64,000 nucleotides of DNA from Shewanella sp. CG12_big_fil_rev_8_21_14_0_65_47_15 (GTDB lineage Bacteria; Pseudomonadota; Gammaproteobacteria; Enterobacterales; Shewanellaceae): assembly GCF_002783505.1 (NCBI RefSeq), contig NZ_PFGL01000042.1, positions 1 to 64,000 of the forward strand. The letters are read 5' to 3'. Shown here one piece after another: positions 44,842 through 52,390 of the stretch. Made by a program: the position numbers and the translations under genes. Position 1 is the first letter of the stretch, and every line of letters begins with the position of its first letter. The notes beneath the pieces are model-generated. The model saw only the letters and a program-made list of their open reading frames with translations, searched no databases and was not told where the DNA came from.

Positions 44842-46011
44842 ATGAAAATCAATATACAAAAACGAGAACCAGATAAGAATGGCCTGCGCCCCATCAGGCT
44901 TGTGTACTATTACGGCTCAAAGACCTCGGAAGACGGTTCAAGGGCTCAAAAGCGCTCTTACGAACCGCTGAATCTATTCCTCTATAACAAGCCAAAAAAC
45001 GCAGTTGAGCGCGAGTACAATAAAACTACACTGCAAAAAGCCGAAGCTATTCGTGCCAAACGCCTGCTAGAAATGGAATCTGCCAAACATGGCTTGGATG
45101 ACCGCACAAAACTTAATGCCAGCTTCTTTGACTACTTCGATCAAGTAACAGCAAGTAAAGCATCCGGTAGTAAATCCAATTACTCAATTTGGGTTTCAGC
45201 GGGCATCCATCTCCACCGATACCACGGCCACGCAGAACTTACTTTTGAACAGGTAGATAAATACTTCTTGGAAGGGTTCCGCCATTACCTACAGCATGAG
45301 GCAATAACAAAATCAGATACCGGCCTATCCAGGAATACCGCCTGTAGCTACTTCAATAAAATCCGGGCTGCGCTCAACCAAGCGCAACGAGACCGAATAA
45401 TCAGAGATAACCCTGTTGAACAAGTCAAATCCATCAAAGCAGAGAGGACACAGCGCACTTACCTTACTCTGGATGAGGTAAAGGCCCTTACCAAGGCTGA
45501 ATGCCGTTACGATGTGCTACGAAGAGCATTTCTGTTCTCCTGCACTACGGGTCTACGCTGGTCAGACATACATAAACTGGTATGGAGTGAAATTGAACTG
45601 TTTGCCCAAGGCCACTACCGAATAATCTTTTCCCAGATAAAGCTCAAAAACTCGGGCAATGGTCTGCAATATCTCGACTTACCGGATTCAGCAGTACGTT
45701 TGCTCAACTTGGAAAACAGGGGAAAACCGACAGAACGGGTCTTTAAAGGCTTACGTTACGACAGCTATAGCAATGTCGCGCTAGTGCAGTGGGCTATACG
45801 TGCCGGGATAACCAAACACGTGACCTTTCATGCTGGCCGACACACCTTTGCTGTAAACCAGCTTGCCCGTGGTCTGGACATCTATTCCCTTTCCAGATTG
45901 CTTGGCCACAGCGAACTCAGAACGACAGAAATCTACGCAGATATTCTGGAAACCCGCCGCACAGAGGCCATGCGGACCTTTCCTGATATCTTCGATGAGT
46001 CATCAGACTAA
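44842..46011 (+). CDS. int: Tyrosine recombinase (island integrase)
   Basis: A 389-aa site-specific tyrosine recombinase, the enzyme expected to insert the island at mnmE. An N-terminal arm-binding domain (about 1-85) is followed by a SAM-like core-binding domain (about 93-195) and the catalytic domain (about 205-375). Catalytic residues are visible: Arg239 (TTGLRWSD), His330-x-x-Arg333 (FHAGRHTFA), His356 (LLGHSE) and the nucleophile Tyr365 (TTEIYAD). The N-terminal arm/SAM arrangement resembles integrases of Bacteroidetes elements more than the P4/lambda type; that impression is from memory of the families. Confidence 0.95.
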   Translation: MKINIQKREPDKNGLRPIRLVYYYGSKTSEDGSRAQKRSYEPLNLFLYNKPKNAVEREYNKTTLQKAEAIRAKRLLEMESAKHGLDDRTKLNASFFDYFDQVTASKASGSKSNYSIWVSAGIHLHRYHGHAELTFEQVDKYFLEGFRHYLQHEAITKSDTGLSRNTACSYFNKIRAALNQAQRDRIIRDNPVEQVKSIKAERTQRTYLTLDEVKALTKAECRYDVLRRAFLFSCTTGLRWSDIHKLVWSEIELFAQGHYRIIFSQIKLKNSGNGLQYLDLPDSAVRLLNLENRGKPTERVFKGLRYDSYSNVALVQWAIRAGITKHVTFHAGRHTFAVNQLARGLDIYSLSRLLGHSELRTTEIYADILETRRTEAMRTFPDIFDESSD

Positions 46012-46052
46012 GAGCATTATTGCTACCAAACGACTAAATCTTTACAAAGAAA

Positions 46053-46073
46053 AGGGCACCTCGACAGTGCCCT
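46053..46073 (-). terminator. Terminator of the 49-aa Cys-rich ORF
   Basis: On the minus strand a 7-bp stem AGGGCAC/GTGCCCT is followed by TTTCTTT. It lies 21 bp after the stop of the small minus-strand gene and 40 bp beyond the convergent integrase. Confidence 0.6.
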
Positions 46074-46093
46074 CCATCAACCACATAAGATCG

Positions 46094-46243
46094 TTAGTTT
46101 TTACATCCGTTCTTATCACATGTGATTTTCTCGTGGGAATTAACCCAGTGATCTGCATTTTTCTTCGTATCAGTGCCGCAGCCAGTAGTGCCGCCTTTAG
46201 CACCGCTGTGTACGACACCTGTTGGAGTATGTTTAACAGACAT
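46094..46243 (-). CDS. 49-aa cysteine-containing small protein
   Basis: A short gene on the minus strand encoding 49 aa, MSVKHTPTGVVHSGAKGGTT followed by GCGTDTKKNADHWVNSHEKI and TCDKNGCKN. It is hydrophilic, basic and Gly/Thr-rich, with three cysteines (C22, C42 and C47) that could bind a metal or form disulfides. A terminator-like hairpin follows the stop. It is convergent with the integrase. Similar small proteins next to integrases in Shewanella and Vibrio islands are familiar to me, but I know no assigned function. The long plus-strand frame across the same DNA is a shadow. Confidence 0.65.
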   Translation of the reverse strand: MSVKHTPTGVVHSGAKGGTTGCGTDTKKNADHWVNSHEKITCDKNGCKN

Positions 46244-46417
46244 ATTTACCGTCCATAGTTAATGATGTGTTTTTGATAGCGCGTAAGCACATTAAGACTT
46301 AGTCATTAAAACCTAATCTGTCAATTTAAATAGCAACAGTTACATGTCACAGCTAGAGAACATGACATGTAACGCATCTAATGATTAATTTTTACTTTCA
46401 GCAGCTTAAATAGCTAC

Positions 46418-46762
46418 TCAATATCTCCGACCATAAAATTTTCGGTTAGCAACTAGATGATCTGCAGCGGCTTTATCAATCTCATCTGAAGAAGCAACTC
46501 GGTTACTCTGCAACCAAGCCAAGATATCGGCTCGCCTGAAGAACACACGGTTACCATTAGGTTTGAAGAATGGAATCTTGCGTTCATGGGTCAATCGGTA
46601 CAAAGTGCTTTTCTTTAGCCCCGTCAGCTCAGCACATTCCTCAACGGTGAGGATTTCCTTTGTTGTGTCAGGACGTTGCTCGTTTTTGATGTGATCGGTA
46701 ATCAGTTTTTTAAGCTGTGACATATCCATCAGCATGCGCTGAAGCATCTCTTTTTCAGTCAT
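46418..46762 (-). CDS. Excisionase-like helix-turn-helix protein
   Basis: A 114-aa protein with a helical N-terminus (about 1-30) and a MerR-like HTH_17/excisionase domain (about 36-88): ILTVEECAELTGLKKSTLYRL then IPFFKPNGNRVFFRRADILAWL. Such proteins act as recombination directionality factors or element regulators. It is 60 bp downstream of the DUF927 gene on the same strand. The AlpA-like gene at 48512-48712 has the same basic fold but a distinct sequence, so the island has two HTH regulators. Confidence 0.85.
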   Translation of the reverse strand: MTEKEMLQRMLMDMSQLKKLITDHIKNEQRPDTTKEILTVEECAELTGLKKSTLYRLTHERKIPFFKPNGNRVFFRRADILAWLQSNRVASSDEIDKAAADHLVANRKFYGRRY

Positions 46763-46821
46763 GTTGATACTCCTTTACCTCAGAATCAAACAGGGAAAAG
46801 TGGGAAACTGGGAACACTAAG

Positions 46822-48498
46822 CTAGTCGTCATGTTCAACCCTCTCTAAGTCTTCAAGGTGGCGCCTAACTTGGTCAGGTTTGAGCGCAAAAAAACGTTGA
46901 AACTCACCATTAATCCGCGTCTTATAGGTTCCCCTGGAGCGCTCATTAGTTACCAAGCAATTGCGTTGCAGCAAGATTTCCACTTCTCGCATATAGTGGG
47001 TGGGAAGCTCAAGTTTTTGCAGGAAATGAGTTTTGTTGATAAGCCACAATTCGCATCCATCCAGTGAACGGCGGTAACCTGGCATTCCCTTACCTGAATC
47101 CTGATCAATTTCACCGATATTGCGTTCCCAGTTGCGCATCGCTTTTTCCAATGCCCTAAGCAGCCTAAACTCTTCGGAATTCTTAGAGTGCCCACGATTA
47201 GCGAGCCACGCACGAAGGACTTTATGTACAGCATCGAGTGACTCTTCCTCAGACCACGGCAAGATGAAATTTCGACTAGCGAGGCATAGTGCAGTACCAA
47301 TCAGTGCAAATCGTCTAACGACTCGCTGTACTTGAGAGGCCATTGAATCGCTTGTCCAAGCGTTGCTAAGACGACCAATTTCATAGCTGAGGTAGCGGCT
47401 AAGCTCATCATGCTGCCCTGTAAGTAGCGATAACCACTCTCGGATTACTGTGCCATGAAAGCACTGACAAGACATTTTAAGCTCATCAACGAATTGTTGA
47501 GCGCTCTTACGGCCATGTAATTCATCGAATGCGCCATGTATACCAAAAATTGGGATCTCCACCAGTCGTATCTGCTGACCAGCCCTAAGTGGCTTACCTA
47601 TCTGCTGAAGTAATTCGGCAATCCAAACTTCCCCGCTACTGAGCACCAGCGTTCGCCATTGTGACGTCGCGGCCAACTCTCCTGAAACGTTAGCGCGCAG
47701 TTTTCCTGAGCCGTTCATGATCTGATAAATGGCAGTATCAACGTCTTCTGGGCGAGCCATTCCTATCTCATCCAGCGTCAGCAACATATCGTTGTGCTCT
47801 GATGAGACTGCAGCCAATCCATTGCTTGTAGAGATCCAGCTACGTCTATAGCTATCGCTGCCATATAAGCTTGCCGCAATCTGCAACAAAGTTGTTTTAC
47901 CGGCGGAAGAAGCGCCAACGAAATGAAAGGCTCCGTTTTCCATGCCCGCTGGCGCAAGTAACGGTGCGGCCAACCCAGTTCCTACACAAAAAATAGCCAG
48001 CGGATTCCCACTGCACAGCTTCCCAACATGGTTTTGCCAATCTCTCAAATCCCCGGCTTCCTCTAACAACGTGGAGCTAGATAGCTGACCCACAAAATGA
48101 TGTGGTTCATCGGCAGTTCCAACAGTCCAATTGCTTGTGGCAAATATGGGCCCGTGCCAGCCTGTGCGATTCACCACAGTAGCCGGAGCAGCAAGAGCCA
48201 TCTGCTCTATTAGAAAATGTTGAAGCCGACTCCAACTTGACTGACCTGGAGTTAAGGGATAACCAGTATCAACCAACATATCCCTGATCTGGCGGGCGTT
48301 ATCGCTGTTAAGATCTCGTGCATATACAACTTCACGTAGCATTACTCCATCGAAGTTCAGCCATTCCAGCAAAGCCCCATGCCCGTGCCGTTTGTCAGTT
48401 AAACGAGTACGAGCCAAAACCTGAATCCAACCGCCTATTCGCAGCCAGCGATCAGAAGACAAGCAATAGAGCCCATCATCTTGCAACTTATATTGCAT
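46822..48498 (-). CDS. DUF927-type ATPase, probable island replication protein
   Basis: A 558-aa protein. The N-terminal region (about 1-150) has no clear motif, and a P-loop ATPase core carries Walker A GASSAGKTT (195-203) and a Walker B-like MLLTLDEIGMA. DUF927 proteins are helicase/primase-associated ATPases found in integrative elements and plasmids next to AlpA-like proteins; a replication-initiation or helicase role is inferred. I start at MQYKLQDDG because a GGAGG ribosome site lies about 7 nt upstream; the open frame begins eight codons earlier. It is 13 bp downstream of the AlpA-like gene. Confidence 0.82.
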   Translation of the reverse strand: MQYKLQDDGLYCLSSDRWLRIGGWIQVLARTRLTDKRHGHGALLEWLNFDGVMLREVVYARDLNSDNARQIRDMLVDTGYPLTPGQSSWSRLQHFLIEQMALAAPATVVNRTGWHGPIFATSNWTVGTADEPHHFVGQLSSSTLLEEAGDLRDWQNHVGKLCSGNPLAIFCVGTGLAAPLLAPAGMENGAFHFVGASSAGKTTLLQIAASLYGSDSYRRSWISTSNGLAAVSSEHNDMLLTLDEIGMARPEDVDTAIYQIMNGSGKLRANVSGELAATSQWRTLVLSSGEVWIAELLQQIGKPLRAGQQIRLVEIPIFGIHGAFDELHGRKSAQQFVDELKMSCQCFHGTVIREWLSLLTGQHDELSRYLSYEIGRLSNAWTSDSMASQVQRVVRRFALIGTALCLASRNFILPWSEEESLDAVHKVLRAWLANRGHSKNSEEFRLLRALEKAMRNWERNIGEIDQDSGKGMPGYRRSLDGCELWLINKTHFLQKLELPTHYMREVEILLQRNCLVTNERSRGTYKTRINGEFQRFFALKPDQVRRHLEDLERVEHDD

Positions 48499-48511
48499 CA
48501 CTCGTCCTCCG

Positions 48512-48712
48512 TTACAAATCACTCAACCAGGCAGCTATATCGCTGTACCTAAAGCGCACAGTACGTCCATTAGGATTGGGTTTTATTGGAGGAGGAAAGC
48601 GTCCATCTCGCACGTAGCGACGAAGTGTCGCTTGTGACGTTTGCAAAACGTCACACACTTCTGCATAAGTCAGTAACCGCTCGCCTTGTTTAGATTTGGT
48701 ATTACCCTTCAT
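48512..48712 (-). CDS. AlpA-family transcriptional regulator
   Basis: A 66-aa AlpA-type winged HTH protein: LLTYAEVCDVLQTSQATLRR, DGRFPPPIKPNPNGRTVRFR and YSDIAAWLSDL. AlpA-like proteins activate integrase/excision genes in P4-like islands. It is the first gene of the minus-strand AlpA-DUF927-excisionase operon, whose promoter must lie in the palindrome-rich region to its right. Confidence 0.88.
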   Translation of the reverse strand: MKGNTKSKQGERLLTYAEVCDVLQTSQATLRRYVRDGRFPPPIKPNPNGRTVRFRYSDIAAWLSDL

Positions 48713-48951
48713 GATGACTCCTGTTTATTATCTAGCTTGCAGGAGCAATCATCTCGAAAAAGGCTAACTAAACAGACCGCTGGAACAGCCCTTTTGGGAC
48801 ACATTCATAAAAACTATCAATACACTGATATTTAATGAAATTTATTTAGCCTAAACTTAAGAAACAGCCTCAGGAGTACAAAAAAGCCAAGCGGCTAATG
48901 AATTGACCTACATTACCGTATCAATTTGTGCGCCTGTGAACGCCCCAAGAA

Positions 48952-48975
48952 TAAACTTTCACATGTGAAAGTTTA
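48952..48975. repeat. 24-bp perfect palindrome
   Basis: A perfect dyad centred between 48963 and 48964; each arm is TAAACTTTCACA read inward. No spacer. It lies 240 bp upstream of the AlpA-like start and 270 bp upstream of the possible MobI gene. Likely a dimeric protein-binding site or cruciform. Confidence 0.85.
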
Positions 48976-49119
48976 GAGACCTGACGATTTACAACGCTTA
49001 AAGCCACGTCCCCCATTAAAAATGGAATCGTTTGGATGAGGTATTTTGAAGAAGATAGCAGTTGTATGGAATAAACCTGTCTAGGTCCCCCATTAGATAG
49101 TTATTGGAAAGGAATTGGC

Positions 49120-49156
49120 TGGGTCTTTTGGCTAAGGCGTCATACCAAAAGACCCA
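49120..49156. repeat. 12-bp inverted repeat with 13-nt spacer (oriT-like)
   Basis: TGGGTCTTTTGG and CCAAAAGACCCA are exact complements flanking CTAAGGCGTCATA. A second hairpin TGCCC-AAAAA-GGGCA follows immediately (49159-49173). It lies 90 bp before the start of the possible MobI gene. Confidence 0.8.
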
Positions 49157-49244
49157 AGTGCCCAAAAAGGGCATGAAGACAGGGGATGAAAATGGGTATA
49201 CAGCAATAGACTGCCTCTGTATCAACAACACAGAGGATCGTTCA

Positions 49245-49805
49245 ATGACAGACCCATTTACAGTTTTGAATAAACAAATTGCGGCTTGGAATACTTTTTT
49301 ATCAAACGATGACAAAAAGATAGACCACGACGAGGCAATGCTTTTCGCCCATTCGTCATCACAACAGTATTTACGTTACGTTCACAGGTCTGTTGAGCTG
49401 GAACAGCTGCGTTATTACTACATGGCACGCCAGATTTCAGAACTATTTTGGCAACACAACAAGGCTCATAGAGGTAAGGAAACACCCGGTTATCCAGGCC
49501 ACTATGGCTGCAGAGTACGACTACGAGATAGAAAGTTTGAAATGTACTGGTTCTACAATGAGTTCACTCGTAAAAAAGGAACTGATGGCTATAACGTCAT
49601 CAGCCATTATCTATCTCGTGGTGACCAATATCGCTACCTACGATCAACCTTTTCCCTTGCTCAGGACTGGGAAAAACCAGTCATCGAATTCGTTGAAGAC
49701 AACTTTGCCGTCATTCGTCGAGCAAATGCCAATCTGATGCGGATACGACAATTGTGTCGTTGGAACGAAAATAAGCTCGTTGAAATGACAGATAGCCTTA
49801 ATTAG
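49245..49805 (+). CDS. Conserved island protein, possibly MobI-like mobilization factor
   Basis: A 186-aa soluble, aromatic-rich basic protein. The start MTDPFTVLNKQI has an AGAGGA ribosome site 7-8 nt upstream; the frame is open 47 codons further but those codons overlap the inverted repeats. A helical N-terminal half (about 1-85) is followed by a strand-rich middle (GCRVRLRDRKFEMYWFYNEF) and a helical tail. Size, a downstream position next to dense inverted repeats and the general pattern suggest the MobI(A/C) proteins that recognise oriT in SXT/IncC elements. I cannot confirm that without an alignment. Confidence 0.6.
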   Translation: MTDPFTVLNKQIAAWNTFLSNDDKKIDHDEAMLFAHSSSQQYLRYVHRSVELEQLRYYYMARQISELFWQHNKAHRGKETPGYPGHYGCRVRLRDRKFEMYWFYNEFTRKKGTDGYNVISHYLSRGDQYRYLRSTFSLAQDWEKPVIEFVEDNFAVIRRANANLMRIRQLCRWNENKLVEMTDSLN

Positions 49806-49848
49806 TGGAAATAAAGAGAAAAACGTTCTGAACAAACAAAAATAAAAA

Positions 49849-49874
49849 TCCTTTATTTTCATTGTGATAAAGGA
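49849..49874. repeat. Hairpin downstream of the possible MobI gene
   Basis: An 8-bp stem TCCTTTAT/ATAAAGGA with a 10-nt loop, 43 bp after the stop codon. A/T-rich with no clear U-tract; possible weak terminator. Confidence 0.4.
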
Positions 49875-49893
49875 AAAGTATTAAAAATACAAA

Positions 49894-49998
49894 ACTAGGA
49901 GGGTCGTACTACTTGCAGTGTATCAAAAAGAGATCTAATATTATTCTGTAACTAGGAGAGTTCTCCTAGTGTACGAGGGAGGGGCAACTCCCTCGTAC
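49894..49998 (+). promoter_or_regulatory. Structured leader upstream of the 66-aa ORF and hsdS-hsdM-dinD
   Basis: Two back-to-back perfect hairpins: ACTAGGAG-AGTT-CTCCTAGT (49951-49970) and GTACGAGGGA-8-TCCCTCGTAC (49971-49998). The 5' arm ACTAGGAG is also present earlier (49894-49901), so the CTCCTAGT arm can pair with either copy, an arrangement seen in attenuators and riboregulators. The second hairpin has no following U-tract. A regulatory RNA or terminator/antiterminator role is inferred. Confidence 0.5.
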
Positions 49999-50030
49999 AG
50001 ATACACACTTAATCAAGGAGACTAAAATTC

Positions 50031-50231
50031 ATGCACAGAATAAATTATCAAAATACTGGGACAAATGCTACAAAGAACGACAAACGACCAATGCTAGTAA
50101 GATTAACCTTTTTTATTCTTCTTCACATAGCATCTACCACACCTATTAACTATGACTTATCTGTTCACATTGGTGAAGTTTCAATTTATCAATCTGTTAG
50201 TATCAATCAACATGAAGGAAAAGGGGAGTAA
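50031..50231 (+). CDS. 66-aa hydrophobic ORF of unknown function
   Basis: A short gene with an AAGGAG ribosome site 10 nt before the ATG. The product has a basic N-terminus, one hydrophobic segment (about 22-39, LVRLTFFILLHIASTTPI) and a polar tail. It could be a small membrane protein or toxin-like peptide; I recognise no family. A hairpin (GGGGAG-TAA-CTCCCC) overlaps its stop codon, 15 bp before hsdS. It may also be a leader peptide that couples translation to the RM-like genes downstream. Confidence 0.5.
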   Translation: MHRINYQNTGTNATKNDKRPMLVRLTFFILLHIASTTPINYDLSVHIGEVSIYQSVSINQHEGKGE

Positions 50232-50251
50232 CTCCCCCTTCTGTTAACCTT

Positions 50252-50845
50252 ATGAACATATCCAAAACACTAGCTGAGATAACAACGATAAAACTTGGCA
50301 TGGCATTTACCTCAGCAATCAAAGACAAAGGTAATGAGGGTTCGTGCTATCTCATTCAGACAAAAGATATTACGCTTGATGGCAGTATAGCAGCCAACAC
50401 ACTGGCAAAAGTGATTCCGGAGGGTAGTCCTGATAGTCATTACTTAAGACCTGGAGATCTTTTATTTCGTTTGAGAGGGCCAGTGTTTTCTGCGGCAATC
50501 TTTAGTGAGGAATGGGATAGACCAACCATAACAACCAATCAAACCGCGGTGATACGCTGCAATCACAACCTTATTTCACCTTATTATTTACAGTGGTACA
50601 TCAACTCATTGTTAGGGCAACGTTACTTTAATGGAATGAGTGAAGGAACCAACATTAATAAAGTGACCGCAAAAATTCTGGCTGCAATGCCGATAGATTT
50701 ACCACCATTAGAGCAACAGTACCAAATCGAAAAAATCCACAGAAACTGGCTTGCACAAAAAGAAACCTATCAGCGTCTAATTGTTAATGGCGATATTTAT
50801 TTTGACCAGTTATGTACGCAGATTCAGTTAGGAAATCAGTCATAA
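50252..50845 (+). CDS. Half-size type I restriction-modification specificity subunit
   Basis: A 197-aa HsdS-like protein with one target-recognition domain (about 5-155) and one conserved helical spacer (about 155-190, LPPLEQQYQIEKI). Complete HsdS has two of each (about 400 aa), so this is a half subunit that would need to dimerise and would recognise a symmetrical split site. The reading frame is intact at both ends, so it is not an obvious truncation by frameshift. hsdM starts 1 bp after its stop. S-before-M order is less common in type I loci. Confidence 0.82.
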   Translation: MNISKTLAEITTIKLGMAFTSAIKDKGNEGSCYLIQTKDITLDGSIAANTLAKVIPEGSPDSHYLRPGDLLFRLRGPVFSAAIFSEEWDRPTITTNQTAVIRCNHNLISPYYLQWYINSLLGQRYFNGMSEGTNINKVTAKILAAMPIDLPPLEQQYQIEKIHRNWLAQKETYQRLIVNGDIYFDQLCTQIQLGNQS

Positions 50846-50846
50846 A

Positions 50847-52379
50847 ATGAACGAAAATATCAATCAAGACAGTATAAACAAAGCATTGTGGGACTCTTGT
50901 AACATTTTCCGTGGCACTACCGACGCAGACGATTACATAGACTTAATCCTGACCATGTTATTTCTTAAATACATTTCTGATGTATGGCAAGACCATTACG
51001 ATGGTTACAAAGCTCAGTATGATGATACTCCAGAGCTCATCGAAGAGATGATGAAGTACGAGCGTTTTGCGCTACCCAAAAACGCCAGCTTCTATTATTT
51101 GTACGAACATCGTTATGAACCTGACAATGGTAAGCGCATTGACCAAGCACTGCATGCCATTGAAGAAACCAATGGCACCAAATTCAGAGATTCAGGGAAA
51201 AGTGTGTTCCAAGATATCTCTTTCAACACCGACCGCTTAGGTGAAGATAAACAGAAGAACAGCATCCTACGTTATCTGCTGGAAGTCTTTGCTAAGCCGG
51301 AACTAAACCTCAAACCTAGTCGCGTCGGTACATTGGATGTAATTGGTAATGCCTATGAATACTTAATCAAAAACTTCGCAGTCAGTAGTGGCAAGAAATC
51401 CGGTGAATTTTATACCCCACCAGAAGTCAGTGACTTGATTGCAGAGTTGCTTGAACCGCAGCCAGGCGACAGTATCTGCGATCCTACCTGTGGTTCTGGC
51501 TCACTATTAATAAAATGTGGAAATAAAGTACGAACAAAATTTGATAGTAAAAACTACGCTCTCTATGGGCAGGAGATGAATGGTTCAACTTGGTCACGGG
51601 CCAAAATGAATATGTTCCTGCACGGTGAAGACAACCACAAAATCGAATGGGGCGATACCATTCGCAATCCTAAATTGTTGGATAAAAACGGCGACTTAAT
51701 GCTGTTTGATATTGTAGCAGCCAACCCGCCGTTTTCTGTAGTTCAATGGGGACATGAGGACGCTGAAAATGACAAGTTCAACCGTTTTCGTCGTGGTATA
51801 CCGCCAAAAACTAAAGGCGACTATGCCTTCATTCTACATATGATAGAGACACTTAAACCTAAGACTGGTCGTATGGGGGTAATTGTTCCCCACGGTGTGC
51901 TATTCCGTGGCTCAACTGAGGCCAAAATCCGCCAGCAATTGATTGATGAAAATCTACTGGATGCAGTGATTGGCCTGCCAGATAAGCTCTTTTATGGGAC
52001 CGGCATTCCAGCCGTAATTCTGATTTTCAAAAAAGAAAAGGTTGATGACAACGTCCTATTTATCGATGCCTCACACGAGTTTAAACCCGGTAAAAACCAG
52101 AACCAACTCAGTGCCGACAATATCGCAAAAATCGTCGCAACCTACAAAGCGAATGAAAACGTCGATAAATACGCCTATCTTGCCAGTCTGAAAGATATCC
52201 AAGATAACGACTACAACCTCAACATTCCACGTTATGTAGATACTTTCGAAGAAGAGAAAAAAATCGACCTGATGGCTGTACATGCTGAGCGTGAACAACT
52301 TAAAGCCCACTTAGCTAGTTTGGAGGATGAAATGACAGGTTATTTGGCCAAATTGGGCTTTGGGAACAATGCAAAATAA
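50847..52379 (+). CDS. hsdM: Type I DNA methyltransferase subunit HsdM
   Basis: A 510-aa N6-adenine methyltransferase subunit. The HsdM_N helical domain (about 8-150) is followed by the catalytic domain with KSGEFYTPPEV, SAM-binding motif I DPTCGSGSLL (212-221) and catalytic NPPF (293-296). The C-terminal helical tail (about 475-510) would contact HsdS. All catalytic residues are present, so methylation activity is expected. No hsdR is encoded in the island. Confidence 0.94.
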   Translation: MNENINQDSINKALWDSCNIFRGTTDADDYIDLILTMLFLKYISDVWQDHYDGYKAQYDDTPELIEEMMKYERFALPKNASFYYLYEHRYEPDNGKRIDQALHAIEETNGTKFRDSGKSVFQDISFNTDRLGEDKQKNSILRYLLEVFAKPELNLKPSRVGTLDVIGNAYEYLIKNFAVSSGKKSGEFYTPPEVSDLIAELLEPQPGDSICDPTCGSGSLLIKCGNKVRTKFDSKNYALYGQEMNGSTWSRAKMNMFLHGEDNHKIEWGDTIRNPKLLDKNGDLMLFDIVAANPPFSVVQWGHEDAENDKFNRFRRGIPPKTKGDYAFILHMIETLKPKTGRMGVIVPHGVLFRGSTEAKIRQQLIDENLLDAVIGLPDKLFYGTGIPAVILIFKKEKVDDNVLFIDASHEFKPGKNQNQLSADNIAKIVATYKANENVDKYAYLASLKDIQDNDYNLNIPRYVDTFEEEKKIDLMAVHAEREQLKAHLASLEDEMTGYLAKLGFGNNAK

Positions 52380-52390
52380 GGAGGGACAAA

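Larger units (their letters stand above)
48713..49244. other. Non-coding palindrome-rich region, candidate oriT/ori of the island
   Basis: A 530-bp gap between divergent operons. It holds a 24-bp perfect palindrome (48952-48975), an 11-bp direct repeat GTCCCCCATTA (49008-49018 and 49085-49095), a 12-bp perfect inverted repeat with a 13-nt spacer (49120-49131 and 49145-49156) and a small hairpin (49159-49173). Such clustering directly before a mobilization-type gene is typical of an origin of transfer, but a replication origin or regulatory hub is also possible. A frame starting at 49104 runs through it but is probably not translated. Confidence 0.55.

Noticed and set aside
45863..46258. Plus-strand 131-codon frame overlapping the integrase 3' end
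   Set aside because: It overlaps integrase codons in another frame and then runs antisense to the better-supported 49-aa minus-strand gene; composition is not protein-like.
49008..49095. CRISPR-like direct repeats
   Set aside because: Only two copies of an 11-bp repeat, no regular spacers and no cas genes anywhere in the window.
49104..49244. N-terminal extension of the possible MobI protein
   Set aside because: The extension covers a 12-bp inverted repeat and hairpins; the ATG at 49245 has a good ribosome site.
49894..49998. Retron-like structured RNA
   Set aside because: No reverse transcriptase gene nearby; the hairpins fit an mRNA leader better.
50000..50260. LexA (SOS) box for the hsdS-hsdM-dinD operon
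   Set aside because: CTGT motifs occur near 49946 and 50241 but neither has the ACAG half at the right spacing, so SOS control is not supported by sequence.
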